Of a stretch of 44,929 bases of DNA, positions 32,908 to 42,463 are shown piece after piece (within the stretch, counting starts at the first letter, position 1; every line of letters begins with the position of its first letter). This DNA comes from Rhodovastum atsumiense. GTDB taxonomy: Bacteria > Pseudomonadota > Alphaproteobacteria > Acetobacterales > Acetobacteraceae. The DNA is taken from assembly GCA_026225115.1 (NCBI GenBank), contig JAMFSE010000111.1, positions 1 to 44,929 on the forward strand, written 5' to 3'. The notes under the pieces were generated by a model. It made no database searches. It saw only the letters and a list, made by a program, of their open reading frames with translations, and had not been told where the DNA came from. The position numbers and the translations under genes are program-made.

Positions 32908-34170
32908 ATGCGTCGTGTCGTCATCACCGGCATGGGAATCGTCAGCCCGCTTGGGCTCGGCGTCGAGCATGTATGGAAACGCCTGATCAACGGGGATTCC
33001 GGGATCACCGCCATCCAATCCTTCGACACGGCTGAACTGACCGCCAAGGTCGCCGGCCAGGTGCCCCCCGGCCTGCGCGCCGACGGCAAGCTCGACCTCG
33101 CCGAATGGATCCCCGTCAAAGACATCAAAAAGATGGACCGCTTCATCCATCTCGGCCTGGTCGCGGCCACCGAAGCCATCGAGGATTCCGGCTGGCAGCC
33201 CGAAACTGAGGAAGAGCGCTACGCCGCCGGCGTCATGATCGGCTCCGGCATCGGCGGCCTGCAATCCATCGCTGACGGCGCCGTGCTGGTCGCCAGCGGC
33301 AAGGCCAAACGGCTCTCCCCCTTCTTCATCCCCTCGGCTTTGATCAACCTGATCTCCGGCCATGTATCCATCAAATACGGCCTCAAGGGCCCGAACCACT
33401 CCGCCGTCACCGCCTGCGCCACCGGCGTGCATGCCATCGGCGACGCCGCCCGGCTGATCGCGCTCGGCGATGCCGACATCATGGTCGCCGGCGGCGCCGA
33501 AGCCGCGGTCTGCCCGCTCGGCATTGCCGGCTTCTGCGCGTCGCGCGCCCTCTCCACCGGCTTCAACGACCGCCCAACCGAGGCCTCCCGCCCCTGGGAC
33601 AAGGACCGCGACGGCTTCGTCATGGGCGAAGGTGCCGGCATCGTCTTCCTCGAGGAATACGAACACGCCAAGGCCCGCGGCGCCAAAATCTATGCGGAAG
33701 TGGGCGGCTACGGCATGTCGGGCGATGCCCACCACATCACCGCCCCGGCCGAACACCACGACGGCGCCTTCCGCGCCATGAAAGCCGCTTTCAAAAACGG
33801 CGGCCTCTCGCCGGCCGACGTGCAATACGTCAACGCCCACGGCACCTCGACCCCGATGGGCGACGATCTGGAACTCGAAGCCGTCGAAAACATGTTCGGC
33901 GATTCCGCCAAAAACATCGCCATGTCCTCCACCAAATCCGCCACCGGCCATCTGCTCGGCGCCGCCGGCGCGATCGAGGCCATCTTCTCCATCCTGGCTA
34001 TCCGCGACGGCATCGCACCCCCCACGCTGAACCTTCATGAACCGAGCCGCGCCAGCGTCGTCGACCGCGTGGCGCTCACCGCCCAGGAACGCAAAATCAA
34101 CGTCGCTCTGTCCAACAGCTTCGGCTTCGGCGGCACCAACGCCTCCATCCTCTTCAAAAAGGCTGCTTGA
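32908..34170 (+). CDS. fabF: 3-oxoacyl-ACP synthase II
   Basis: A 420-residue KAS II. The catalytic triad is Cys170 (VTACATGVHAIGDA), His311 (VNAHGTSTPMGD) and His348 (KSATGHLLGAAGAIEA), and the C-terminus NSFGFGGTNASILF is typical. It elongates acyl-ACP chains. AGGAG precedes the ATG. The usual neighbour mltG follows, but a run of repeats is inserted between them. Confidence 0.98.
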   Translation: MRRVVITGMGIVSPLGLGVEHVWKRLINGDSGITAIQSFDTAELTAKVAGQVPPGLRADGKLDLAEWIPVKDIKKMDRFIHLGLVAATEAIEDSGWQPETEEERYAAGVMIGSGIGGLQSIADGAVLVASGKAKRLSPFFIPSALINLISGHVSIKYGLKGPNHSAVTACATGVHAIGDAARLIALGDADIMVAGGAEAAVCPLGIAGFCASRALSTGFNDRPTEASRPWDKDRDGFVMGEGAGIVFLEEYEHAKARGAKIYAEVGGYGMSGDAHHITAPAEHHDGAFRAMKAAFKNGGLSPADVQYVNAHGTSTPMGDDLELEAVENMFGDSAKNIAMSSTKSATGHLLGAAGAIEAIFSILAIRDGIAPPTLNLHEPSRASVVDRVALTAQERKINVALSNSFGFGGTNASILFKKAA

Positions 34171-34177
34171 AGGCAGG

Positions 34178-34250
34178 AAAGGCCTTCTTTTTGTGAACAA
34201 AAAGAAGCAAAAAAACTTCGTTAATTTGGGCCTGGGGCACTGTCCCCTCC
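34178..34250 (+). repeat. Dispersed AT-hairpin repeat, copy 6
   Basis: CTTCTTTTTGT-GA-ACAAAAAGAAG (34184-34207) then CAAAAAAACTTCGTTAATTTGGGCCTGGGGC. The hairpin is the exact reverse complement of the arm at 27036-27059. It starts right after the fabF stop. Confidence 0.85.
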
Positions 34251-34251
34251 C

Positions 34252-34290
34252 CGTCATTGCGAGGCCGCGCAGCGGCCGCGGCAATCCATC
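34252..34290. repeat. REP-like repeat, family CGTCATTGCGAG..GGCAATCCATC
   Basis: CGTCATTGCGAGGCCGCGC is followed by AGCGGCCGCGGCAATCCATC, with an inner palindrome GGCCGC/GCGGCC. A second copy lies at 35344-35374. It belongs to the widely dispersed class of alphaproteobacterial intergenic palindromes. Confidence 0.8.
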
Positions 34291-34321
34291 TTACTCGAGC
34301 CCCCGCCCCATACTCATCGTC

Positions 34322-34344
34322 ATGGCCGGGCTTGACCCGGCCAT
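34322..34344. repeat. REP-like hairpin ATGGCCGGG-CTTGA-CCCGGCCAT
   Basis: A perfect 9-bp stem with a five-base loop, a palindrome family common in alphaproteobacteria. It is the third repeat type in the fabF-mltG gap and ends 18 bases before the mltG start codon. Confidence 0.8.
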
Positions 34345-34362
34345 CCACGCCTCAAACACCTC

Positions 34363-35319
34363 GTGAAACTCCGCGTCCGCCTAATCCTCTTCCTCGTCCT
34401 GCTGGTCCTTTGCCTATCCCTCGGCAAAATGGCCATCCACGAATCCTACACTTCCCCCGGCCCCCTCCAGACCACCCGCGCCATCGTCATCCCCCCCGCC
34501 GGCACCGCCGCCGCCGCCAGAATCCTGCGCCAGAACCACGCCATTACCACCCCGGTCATCTTCCGCGCCGCAGCCTGGATCACCCGCAAACTAGGCCCGC
34601 TCCGCGCCGGCGAATACCAAATCCCCGCCCGCGCCTCGCTCGCCCAAATCCTGAAAATCCTCCGCTTCGCCCCCCAGCTCGAGCACCAGGTCACCATCCC
34701 CGAGGGCCTCACCGCCTTCCAGATCGCCAAAATCCTGAACGCCGCACCCGCCGCCACCGGCCGCATCGCGATCACAACGGAGGGCAGCATCCTGCCCCAA
34801 ACCTATGACTACACCCGGGGCACGCCGGTCGGACAAATCGCCGCCCGCGCCGAACGCGCGCTGCAAACGGCGCTTACCGCCGCCTGGCCCAACCGCGACC
34901 CAACCATCCCGCTGGCCACCCCGCGCGATGCCATCATCCTCGCCTCAATCGTCCAGGAAGAAACCCCACTCCCCGCCGAACTCCCCAAAATCGCCGCCGT
35001 CTATGAAAACCGCCTGGCCCAAAACATGCGCCTGCAAGCCGACCCGACCGTAATCTACGCCGCCAGCTACGGCGTGGCCGCCGCCGGCCAGCCGATCACC
35101 CGCGCCGACCTCGCCAACCCATCCCCCTACAACACTTACGTCCACCCAGGCCTGCCCCCCGGCCCAATCTGCGCCCCAGGCCTCGCCGCCATCCTCGCCG
35201 TCCTGCATCCCACCTCGAGCCACAACCTGTACTTCGTAGCCACCGGCACCGGCGGCCACATATTTGCCCAGAGCTTCACCCAGCAACGCGCCAACATCGC
35301 CGCTTACCGAAACCAATAG
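34363..35319 (+). CDS. mltG: Endolytic transglycosylase MltG
   Basis: A 318-residue inner-membrane enzyme that cleaves nascent peptidoglycan. It has one N-terminal helix (VRLILFLVLLVLCLSLG), a LysM-like subdomain (TRKLGPLRAGEYQIP), and the catalytic domain with SIVQEETPLPAELPKIAAVYENRL (the catalytic Glu is in the QEE) and MRLQADPTVIYA and SPYNTYVHPGLPPGPICAPG. The start is GTG 34363, next to the N-terminal helix, and no ribosome site is seen. The fabF-mltG order is typical. Confidence 0.9.
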   Translation: MKLRVRLILFLVLLVLCLSLGKMAIHESYTSPGPLQTTRAIVIPPAGTAAAARILRQNHAITTPVIFRAAAWITRKLGPLRAGEYQIPARASLAQILKILRFAPQLEHQVTIPEGLTAFQIAKILNAAPAATGRIAITTEGSILPQTYDYTRGTPVGQIAARAERALQTALTAAWPNRDPTIPLATPRDAIILASIVQEETPLPAELPKIAAVYENRLAQNMRLQADPTVIYAASYGVAAAGQPITRADLANPSPYNTYVHPGLPPGPICAPGLAAILAVLHPTSSHNLYFVATGTGGHIFAQSFTQQRANIAAYRNQ

Positions 35320-35343
35320 ACATCCACCCAAACCGTAAAACAC

Positions 35344-35374
35344 CGTCATTGCGAGCGAAGCGCGGCAATCCATC
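35344..35374. repeat. REP-like repeat, second copy CGTCATTGCGAG..GGCAATCCATC
   Basis: CGTCATTGCGAGCGAAGCGC is followed by GGCAATCCATC. It is a compact copy of the element at 34252-34290, just after mltG. Confidence 0.8.
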
Positions 35375-35455
35375 TTTCCGGTCGGTTGGGCCAAACCTTT
35401 ACGCCACCCCCAAACTGCCCTATATGCCAAAAAAACCAAAACCCGACTTTTGCAG

Positions 35456-35482
35456 GGTGGCCCTAACAGGCCACCTTTTTTA
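35456..35482 (+). terminator. Intrinsic terminator before rimP
   Basis: GGTGGCC (35456-35462) pairs with GGCCACC (35469-35475) around CTAACA and is followed by TTTTTT. It ends mltG transcription, or acts as an attenuator of the rimP-nusA-infB operon. Any rimP start must lie after it. Confidence 0.8.
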
Positions 35483-35497
35483 TTGGAATTTTGCCGC

Positions 35498-36046
35498 TTG
35501 CCAGACACGCCACCCGAATCAACCGCAGACAACCGCCCCTCGCATTCCGGTCTCGAGGGCCGCATTGCCGACATCATCATGCCCCGCCTTGAAGCGATGG
35601 GCTACGAGCTCGTCCGCGTGCAAATCATCGGCAAGGAATCCCCCACCGTCCAGATCATGGCCGACCGTGCCGACAACGCCCCCTTCACTCTGGACGACTG
35701 CACGGAAGTCTCCCATCTCCTCTCCGCCGTCCTCGACGTCGAAGACCCCATCTCGTCCGCCTGGACCCTGGAAGTCAGCTCCGCCGGCATCGACCGCCCT
35801 TTGACCCGCCTGAAAGACTGGCTCCGCTACGCCGGCTATGAGGCCAAGGCCGAACTCAACTTCCCCGGCCCCGGCGGCCGCAAGCGCTTCACCGGCGTCA
35901 TCATCTCCGCAGATGCGCAATTCGCCCAGCTCAAAATCGAAACCGGCGAGACCGTTGCCCTCAAACTGGCCGACATCCGCAAAGCCAAATTGATCCTGAC
36001 CGACGCGCTCATCGCCTTCTCAACGCAACCTGTTCTAACCAACTAA
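35498..36046 (+). CDS. rimP: Ribosome maturation factor RimP
   Basis: A 182-residue protein in the two-domain RimP fold. The conserved parts are LEGRIADIIMPRLEAMGYELVRVQI, DDCTEVSHLLSAVLDVEDPI and LEVSSAGIDRPL. It helps 30S assembly. I set the start at TTG 35498 (PDTPPESTADN), because the frame begins at 35450 inside a terminator hairpin; no ATG precedes the domain. nusA follows after 17 bases. The start is the least certain part. Confidence 0.9.
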   Translation: MPDTPPESTADNRPSHSGLEGRIADIIMPRLEAMGYELVRVQIIGKESPTVQIMADRADNAPFTLDDCTEVSHLLSAVLDVEDPISSAWTLEVSSAGIDRPLTRLKDWLRYAGYEAKAELNFPGPGGRKRFTGVIISADAQFAQLKIETGETVALKLADIRKAKLILTDALIAFSTQPVLTN

Positions 36047-36063
36047 AAACGAGGATTCTTCAA

Positions 36064-37614
36064 ATGGATACCGCCGTTAGCCGCCCTGAACTCCTGCTCG
36101 TCGCCGACGCCGTCGCCCGCGAAAAGCAGATCGAACGCGACGATGTTCTGGAAGCCATGGAACAAGCCATCCAGAAAGCCGGCCGCGCCAAATACGGCCA
36201 TGAGAAGGACATCCGCGCCACCATCGACCGTAAAACCGGCGATGTCCGTCTCTCCCGCTGGACCGAAATCGTCGAGGTGATCGAGAACGAGGAAACCCAG
36301 ATCCCCTACGCGATTTCAAAAAAATTCGCCCCGGAAAAAAACATCGGCGAATTCCTGGTCGACCCGCTGCCGCCGATCGATTTCGGCCGCATCGCCGCCC
36401 AGACCGCCAAGCAGGTCATCGTCCAGCGCGTGCGCGAATATGAGCGCACCAAGCAGTTCAACGAGTTCAAGGACCGCGTCGGCGAGATCATCAACGGCGT
36501 CGTGAAGCGCACCGAATACGGCAACCTCATGGTCGATCTCGGCCGCGCCGAAGCCCTGCTCCGCCGCGACGAAACCATCCCGCGCGAGAATCTCCGCAAC
36601 GGCGACCGCGTCCGCGCCTTCATTTACGACGTCCGCGAAGAACAGCGCGGCCCGCAGATCTTTCTGTCGCGCACCCATCCCGGCTTCCTCGCCAAACTCT
36701 TCGCCCAGGAAGTGCCGGAGATTTACGACGGCATCATCGAAATCAAAGCCGTCTCCCGCGACCCCGGCTCACGCGCCAAAATGGCCGTGATCTCGCGCGA
36801 CCAGTCGATCGACCCGGTCGGCGCCTGCGTCGGCATGCGCGGCTCGCGCGTGCAGGCCGTCGTCGCCGAACTCCAGGGCGAGAAGATCGACATCATCCCC
36901 TGGTCGCCCAACGTCGCCACCTTCGTGGTCAACGCGCTGGCCCCGGCCGAAGTCTCCAAAGTGGTGATGGACGAAGACGCCGGCCGCGTTGAAGTCGTGG
37001 TCCCGGATAGCCAGCTGTCGCTCGCGATCGGCCGCCGCGGCCAGAACGTCCGCCTCGCCTCCCAGCTCACCCGCTGGGACATCGACATCCTCACCGAAGC
37101 CGAAGAGAGCGAGCGCCGCCAGGAAGAATTCCGCCGCCGCACCGGCCTGTTCGTCGAGGCGCTGGATGTTGACGACATGATCGCCGGCCTGCTGGTCGCC
37201 GAAGGATTTGAAACGATTGAGGACTTGGCTATGACACCGCTTGAAGAACTGGCTTCCATTGAAGGCTTTGATGAAAACGTCGCCAGCGAATTGCAGCGCC
37301 GCGCCGAAGCTTCGCTGGCCAAACACGCCGGCGAACTCGAAGAACAACGCCTGGCGCTCGGCGTCTCCGACGAGATCGCCGCCATCGAGGCGCTCAGCGC
37401 CAAGGACCTCGTCACCCTGGGTGAGAAGGGCGTCAAATCCCTGGACGACCTGGCCGACCTCGCCGGCGACGAGCTGATTGAAATCCTCGGCGCCGATGCC
37501 CTTACCGAGGAAGCCGCCAACGAGATCATCATGGCCGCCCGCGCCCATTGGTTCGAAGATGAAGACGGCGCCGCAGTAGAAAATAAAGACGAGGAAGACG
37601 GCAACGCAGCCTGA
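36064..37614 (+). CDS. nusA: Transcription termination/antitermination protein NusA
   Basis: A 516-residue protein with the N-terminal RNAP-binding domain, S1 domain ([20 protein letters not shown]), two KH domains ([23 protein letters not shown] in the second), and two acidic C-terminal repeats (from about residue 375), as is usual in Proteobacteria. The ATG at 36064 has CGAGGA upstream. The stop TGA (37612-37614) overlaps in a +1 shift with the frame of the next gene. Confidence 0.97.
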   Translation: MDTAVSRPELLLVADAVAREKQIERDDVLEAMEQAIQKAGRAKYGHEKDIRATIDRKTGDVRLSRWTEIVEVIENEETQIPYAISKKFAPEKNIGEFLVDPLPPIDFGRIAAQTAKQVIVQRVREYERTKQFNEFKDRVGEIINGVVKRTEYGNLMVDLGRAEALLRRDETIPRENLRNGDRVRAFIYDVREEQRGPQIFLSRTHPGFLAKLFAQEVPEIYDGIIEIKAVSRDPGSRAKMAVISRDQSIDPVGACVGMRGSRVQAVVAELQGEKIDIIPWSPNVATFVVNALAPAEVSKVVMDEDAGRVEVVVPDSQLSLAIGRRGQNVRLASQLTRWDIDILTEAEESERRQEEFRRRTGLFVEALDVDDMIAGLLVAEGFETIEDLAMTPLEELASIEGFDENVASELQRRAEASLAKHAGELEEQRLALGVSDEIAAIEALSAKDLVTLGEKGVKSLDDLADLAGDELIEILGADALTEEAANEIIMAARAHWFEDEDGAAVENKDEEDGNAA

Positions 37615-37708
37615 TCCAACCCTCACGGAAGACCTCCCGGACGAACCATCGGAAACCGGCCCGCTTCGCCGCTGCCTGGTCACGCGCCAAAGTTTTACGC
37701 GTGAATCC

Positions 37709-38230
37709 ATGCTGCGGTTCGTGGTTGGCCCTGGTGCCGAGATCGTCTTCGATGTCCTCGCAACCCTGCCCGGACGCGGGCTGTGGTTGAGTGCGGACGA
37801 AAAAGTGGTAGAACAGGCGATCAAGCGCGGCGCGTTCGCACGGGCCGCAAAAACATCGGTAAAGCTGCCGCCAGATCTGTGCAGCAGAATCGAAACGACG
37901 TTGCGTTCCCGCCTGACAGAACTGCTCGGCCTTGCGCGGCGCAGCGGCAATGCCATTTCGGGCTTTGAGAAGGCGCGCGAGTGGCTGGTCTCCGGCAAGG
38001 CCGGGCTGATCGTGCAAGCGGCGGACGGCAGTCCCGAGGAACGGGCCCGGTTTGTCGGGGGGAGCACAATCCCGGTGGTGACGGCATCTTCCGCCGCGGC
38101 GCTGGGAAAACTATTCGGCCGGGACCACACCGTGCATGTCGCCATCGCCGGCGGCAAACTGGCCCGGATGATTGAGATTGAAGCGGCAAGGCTCGCGGGT
38201 GTTGCGGGCAGTGCCACAAGCGGGCAGTAG
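37709..38230 (+). CDS. rnpM: YlxR-type (DUF448/L7Ae) RNA-binding protein
   Basis: The first ATG in frame gives 173 residues, MLRFVVGPGAEIVFDVLATLPGRGLWLSAD and an L7Ae-like second part (LGLARRSGNAISGFEKAREWL). But the conserved N-terminus ETGPLRRCLVTRQSFTRES is encoded just upstream in the same frame (37652-37708) with no ATG, GTG or TTG after the stop at 37577. So the true start is non-canonical or reached by frameshift from nusA. Family members bind RNA, recently linked to RNase P. The gene has its usual place between nusA and infB. Confidence 0.85.
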   Translation: MLRFVVGPGAEIVFDVLATLPGRGLWLSADEKVVEQAIKRGAFARAAKTSVKLPPDLCSRIETTLRSRLTELLGLARRSGNAISGFEKAREWLVSGKAGLIVQAADGSPEERARFVGGSTIPVVTASSAAALGKLFGRDHTVHVAIAGGKLARMIEIEAARLAGVAGSATSGQ

Positions 38231-38302
38231 AACCCCGCCGAAGACGAAGCGGCTGCATGCAGCCAGAATTGAACGACGATATTATACTGGACCAGATTAA
38301 GC

Positions 38303-40981
38303 ATGAGCGACGGTAACGATACGACTGAGACCAAAGGCAGGCTGTCTCTCCGCCCGGTGGCGCGCGGCGATGCCGGCCATACTGTCGATGCCGGTTCCGT
38401 GCGGCAAAGTTTCTCGCACGGCCGCTCCAAGGTTGTGCAGGTTGAAGTCCGCAAGAAACGCGGCCTTACCCCCGGCGGGTTGCCGAACGCGACGGCCCCG
38501 ACCGAGCCGAGCACGCTTACGCTCAACCCTTCCGCCAAGGCGGAGGCCACGGCGGCCTTCGACAAGCTCACCGCCAAACCCGCGGCGCCCGCCGCCCCGG
38601 TGCGCCCAACAGCACCCCGTCCGGCCGCAGGCGGCCCCGCCCCGCGCGCGCTGACCGCTGCTGAAATCGCCACCCGCCAGCGGGTGCTGACCGAACAGCA
38701 GCGCATCGCCGCGATCCGCGAGGCCGAGCGCCGCGAGCAGGAAAAAATCTCCATCCTCTCCGCCGCCGAGGAAGCCCGCCGCCGCGAGGACGAGGAACAA
38801 CTCGAAGCCAAACGCGTCGAAGACGCGCCGAAGCCCGTGCAGGCTGAGCCCGCCGAGCCGGCCGAACCCAAAACCGCCGCCGAAATCGCCGCCGGACCGG
38901 CTGCTCCCGCCCGCCCAGCCGCGGCGCCCGCCACCACCGCCGAAACCCTGCGCCTCAAGCCCGGCGGCCGCCCCGCCGCCGAGGATGATGAAGACACCCC
39001 GCGCGGTGTGCGCCGCATCAGCTCCGCCGCCCCCAAACGCGGCGCCCCCGTGGTCGCGCCCAAGAAGATCGGCGACGACCGCCGCCGCGCCGGCAAGATC
39101 GACGTTCAGGCCGCCCTCGAAGGCGAGGACGAAAAAGTCCGCAGCCTCGCCTCGGTCCGCCGCCAGCGCGAGCGCGAACGCCGCCAGGCCGAGCTCGAAC
39201 TCCTCCGCTCCGACGGCCTCAAGGTCGTCCGCGAAGTCATCCTGCCAGAAACCATCACCGTCCAGGAACTCGCCAACCGCATGGCCGCCCGCGGCAATGA
39301 GGTCGTCAAAGCCCTCATGAAGCTCGGCGTCATGGCCGCCTTGACGCAAGCGATCGATGCCGACACCGCCGAACTGGTGGTCGCCGAATTCGGCCATAAA
39401 TCCCGCCGCGTCGCCGATAACGACGTGGAGATCGGCCTCGAAGGCGACGAAGACATCGATACCGATTTGCAGCCGCGCCCGCCGGTCGTCACCGTCATGG
39501 GCCATGTCGATCACGGCAAGACCTCCTTGCTCGACGCGCTCCGCAAAACCGGCGTTGCCGCGCATGAAGCCGGCGGCATCACCCAGCATATCGGCGCCTA
39601 TCAGGTGAAACTCCCCTCCGGCGCCGAGATCACCTTCCTCGACACCCCGGGCCACGAAGCCTTCACCGCCATGCGCGCCCGTGGCGCCGGCGTCACCGAC
39701 ATTGTGGTCCTGGTCGTCGCCGCAGATGACGGCGTCATGCCGCAGACCATTGAGGCGATCCGCCACGCCAAGGCCGCGGGCGTTCCCATCATCGTCGCGG
39801 TCAACAAGATCGACCGCCCGGGCGCCGACGCCAACCGGGTCCGCCAGGAACTCCTGCAGCACGAGATCGTGGTCGAGGAAATGGGCGGCGAGACCCAGGA
39901 CGTCGAAGTCTCCGCCTTGAAGAAAACCGGACTCGACAAGCTGGAAGAAGCCATCCTCCTGCAAGCCGAACTGCTCGAACTGCGCGCCAACCCCGACCGC
40001 ACCGCCGAGGGCACGATCATCGAATCCCGGCTCGACAAGGGCCGCGGCCCGGTCGCCACCGTGCTGGTCCAAAAAGGCACATTGCATCCGGGCGACATCG
40101 TCGTCGCCGGCGCCGAATGGGGCCGGGTCCGCGCCATGCAGGACGACCACGGCAAGGCCGTCAAATCCGCCACCCCCTCGACCCCGGTTGAAATCCTCGG
40201 CCTGTCCGCAGCCCCCATCGCCGGCGAGCCCTTCGTCGTCGTCGAGAGCGACACCCGCGCCCGCGAAATCGTCGAGTTCCGCAGCCGCAAGGCCCGCGAA
40301 AAATCCGCCGCAGCGCTGACCGCCGGCCGCGGCACCATGGAAGAAATGCTCGCCCGCATTCAGGCCGGCGTGCAGAAGGAAGTCGCCGTCGTCATCAAGG
40401 CCGACGTCCAGGGCTCCGGCGAGGCCATCGGCGTCGTCGTCACCAAGGTCGGCAACGAGGAAGTCCGGGTACGCGTCCTGCACTCCGCCGTCGGCCAGAT
40501 CACCGAAAGCGACGTCCAGCTCGCCAAAGCCTCAGACGCCATCATCATCGCCTTCAACGTCCGCGCCAACGCCCAGGCCCGCGAGCTGGCACATCGCGAC
40601 GGCGTCGACATCCGCTACTACTCGATCATCTACGAAGTTGCCGACGACATCGAGAAACTCGTCAAAGGCCGTCTGGCCCCGGTCCATCGCGAGAAATTCC
40701 TCGGCTACGCGGAAATCCGCCAGGTCTTCAACATCACCAAGACCGGCAAGGTCGCCGGCTGCTACGTCACCGAAGGTCTGGTCAAGCGCGGCTCGGGCGT
40801 GCGCCTGCTGCGCGACAATGTCGTCATCCATCAGGGCGAGCTCAGCCAGCTCAAGCGCTTCAAGGATGACGTGAAGGAAGTGGCCCGCGGCTATGAATGC
40901 GGCCTCTCCTTCGCCGGCTTCCAGGATCTGGCCGTCGGCGACGTCGTCGAATGCTATGAAACCGAAATTGTCGCCCCGTAA
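38303..40981 (+). CDS. infB: Translation initiation factor IF-2
   Basis: An 892-residue GTPase. The N-terminal third is Ala/Pro- and Glu/Arg-rich and low-complexity; the GTPase motifs are [11 protein letters not shown] (about 399-409), DTPGHEAF and NKID. It delivers initiator tRNA to the 30S subunit. The start ATG at 38303 gives [19 protein letters not shown], matching the family start. It overlaps rbfA by 26 bases at the end. Confidence 0.98.
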   Translation: MSDGNDTTETKGRLSLRPVARGDAGHTVDAGSVRQSFSHGRSKVVQVEVRKKRGLTPGGLPNATAPTEPSTLTLNPSAKAEATAAFDKLTAKPAAPAAPVRPTAPRPAAGGPAPRALTAAEIATRQRVLTEQQRIAAIREAERREQEKISILSAAEEARRREDEEQLEAKRVEDAPKPVQAEPAEPAEPKTAAEIAAGPAAPARPAAAPATTAETLRLKPGGRPAAEDDEDTPRGVRRISSAAPKRGAPVVAPKKIGDDRRRAGKIDVQAALEGEDEKVRSLASVRRQRERERRQAELELLRSDGLKVVREVILPETITVQELANRMAARGNEVVKALMKLGVMAALTQAIDADTAELVVAEFGHKSRRVADNDVEIGLEGDEDIDTDLQPRPPVVTVMGHVDHGKTSLLDALRKTGVAAHEAGGITQHIGAYQVKLPSGAEITFLDTPGHEAFTAMRARGAGVTDIVVLVVAADDGVMPQTIEAIRHAKAAGVPIIVAVNKIDRPGADANRVRQELLQHEIVVEEMGGETQDVEVSALKKTGLDKLEEAILLQAELLELRANPDRTAEGTIIESRLDKGRGPVATVLVQKGTLHPGDIVVAGAEWGRVRAMQDDHGKAVKSATPSTPVEILGLSAAPIAGEPFVVVESDTRAREIVEFRSRKAREKSAAALTAGRGTMEEMLARIQAGVQKEVAVVIKADVQGSGEAIGVVVTKVGNEEVRVRVLHSAVGQITESDVQLAKASDAIIIAFNVRANAQARELAHRDGVDIRYYSIIYEVADDIEKLVKGRLAPVHREKFLGYAEIRQVFNITKTGKVAGCYVTEGLVKRGSGVRLLRDNVVIHQGELSQLKRFKDDVKEVARGYECGLSFAGFQDLAVGDVVECYETEIVAP

Positions 40982-41357
40982 GGCCGCCACCGGCCCATCC
41001 CAGCGCCAGCTCCGTGTCGCCGAAGAGATCCGCCACGTCCTGGCGGATCTCTTCCTGCGCACGGAATTCCATGACCCGGCCCTGGCCCGCGTCCACATCA
41101 CCATTTCCGAAGTGCGCACCTCGCCGGATTTGAAGCATGCCGCAGTCTTCATCAGCCAGCTCGGCAATAAGGATGTCACGCCACTGCTGCCGGCGCTCCG
41201 CCGCGTCGCTCCCTATTTGCGCGCCCAGATCGCGCCGCGCCTCGGCCTGCGCGTCACCCCTGATTTAAAATTCCTCCCCGACGCCGCCCTCGAAGAGGCC
41301 ACCAAAATCAACAAACTCCTCCACGCCCCCGAAGTCGCCCGCGACCTCGAAAAATAG
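40956..41357 (+). CDS. rbfA: 30S ribosome-binding factor A
   Basis: A 133-residue KH-like protein. Conserved stretches are [26 protein letters not shown] and [18 protein letters not shown], ending [14 protein letters not shown] start it at ATG 40956, inside the infB end. The protein matures the 16S 5' end. In many alphaproteobacteria truB follows; here a Sua5 gene does, 18 bases later. Confidence 0.94.
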   Translation: MKPKLSPRKAATGPSQRQLRVAEEIRHVLADLFLRTEFHDPALARVHITISEVRTSPDLKHAAVFISQLGNKDVTPLLPALRRVAPYLRAQIAPRLGLRVTPDLKFLPDAALEEATKINKLLHAPEVARDLEK

Positions 41358-41375
41358 CGGGTTGCGCCCCGGCCA

Positions 41376-42329
41376 ATGACCGCCCGCCTGACCCCCACCG
41401 ACATCGAAACCGCAGCGGACCTCCTCCGCGCCGGCAGCCTCGTCGCCTTCCCCACCGAAACCGTCTACGGCCTGGGCGCCGACGCCCAGAACCCAGGCGC
41501 GGTCGCCGCCATTTTCGAAGCCAAAGGCCGCCCCCATTTCAACCCGCTGATCTGCCACTACCCAACGGCCGCCGCCGCCTTTGCCCATGTCGAAGCCTCG
41601 CCCATCGCCGAAAAACTGGCCGCCGCCTTCTGGCCCGGCCCGCTCACATTGGTCCTCCCCCGTCGCCCAACCTGCCCCGTCGCTCAACTCGCCGGCGCCG
41701 GGCTAAAAACCCTGGCCATCCGCGTCCCGGCCCATCCCGTCGCCCAAGCCCTGATCGCCGCCCTCGGCCGCCCCATCGCCGCTCCGTCGGCCAACCGCTC
41801 CGGCAGCATCAGCCCCACCACCGCCACCCATGTGGCCGCCCAGCTGACCGGCCGCATCGCCGCCATCATCGACGCCGGCCCGAGCACCGTGGGCGTAGAA
41901 TCCACCGTCCTGGACCTCTCCACCCCAACCCCATTTCTGCTCCGCCCCGGCGGCATCAGCCTGGAAGCCCTGGAATCCCTCATCGGCCCCATCGCCCGCA
42001 TCGCGGACGCGGCCACGCTGCGCTCGCCGGGCCAACAACTGTCCCACTACGCTCCTAACCTGCCGCTTCGCCTGAACGCCACCAGCATCGCTGCGGACGA
42101 AGCCCAACTCGCCTTCGGCCCAGCCCTGCCTGCCAGCCTCACCTTCCAATTATCGGAATCAAAAAACCTGGCCGAGGCCGCCTCCCGCCTCTTCGAAGCC
42201 CTGCACTGGCTGGACACCAACGCCCCGGCCCAAAACCTCCACGCCATCGCCGCCATGCCCATCCCCAACCACGGCCTCGGCCTCGCCATCAACGACCGCC
42301 TAACCCGCGCCGCCGCCCCCAGAAGTTGA
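41376..42329 (+). CDS. L-threonylcarbamoyladenylate synthase (Sua5 type)
   Basis: A 317-residue enzyme for t6A37 tRNA modification. The YrdC domain shows PTETVYGLGADA, KGRPHFNPLI, and APSANRSGSISPTTATHV; the C-terminal Sua5 domain starts LRSPGQQLSHYAPNLPLR, so it is the long Sua5/YwlC form and not the short TsaC. The ATG at 41376 is shortly after rbfA. It ends in the 42.3-kb repeat pair. Confidence 0.93.
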   Translation: MTARLTPTDIETAADLLRAGSLVAFPTETVYGLGADAQNPGAVAAIFEAKGRPHFNPLICHYPTAAAAFAHVEASPIAEKLAAAFWPGPLTLVLPRRPTCPVAQLAGAGLKTLAIRVPAHPVAQALIAALGRPIAAPSANRSGSISPTTATHVAAQLTGRIAAIIDAGPSTVGVESTVLDLSTPTPFLLRPGGISLEALESLIGPIARIADAATLRSPGQQLSHYAPNLPLRLNATSIAADEAQLAFGPALPASLTFQLSESKNLAEAASRLFEALHWLDTNAPAQNLHAIAAMPIPNHGLGLAINDRLTRAAAPRS

Positions 42330-42463
42330 AGTAAGCAGCCGCTTTTTGAAAAAAGCGGCGCAAAAACTTTTATTATGCTGAACCCGGTATGTTCAGGCGC
42401 CCATGCCCCAGATTAAAAAAGTCTTTTGCTTCTTTTCTTCAGAAAAGAAGCGCTTCACTTGGT
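42330..42463. repeat. Inverted pair of AT-hairpin repeats, copies 7 and 8
   Basis: The left arm is GCCGCTTTTT-GA-AAAAAGCGGC (42338-42359) then GCAAAAACTTTT. The right arm, in reverse, is CTTCTTTTCT-TC-AGAAAAGAAG (42429-42450) after AAAAAAGTCTTTTG. They face each other across a middle with CCCGG and CATGCCCC. The left stem has changed bases on both sides so pairing is kept. The element lies between convergent genes. Confidence 0.85.

Noticed and set aside
32572-34284. Long open frame antisense to acpP-fabF.
   Set aside because: It mirrors two unmistakable genes and its start lies in repeat sequence.
36769-40483. Very long open frames antisense to nusA-infB.
   Set aside because: GC-rich genes leave antisense frames open; these have no domain pattern and the sense strand encodes clear NusA and IF-2.
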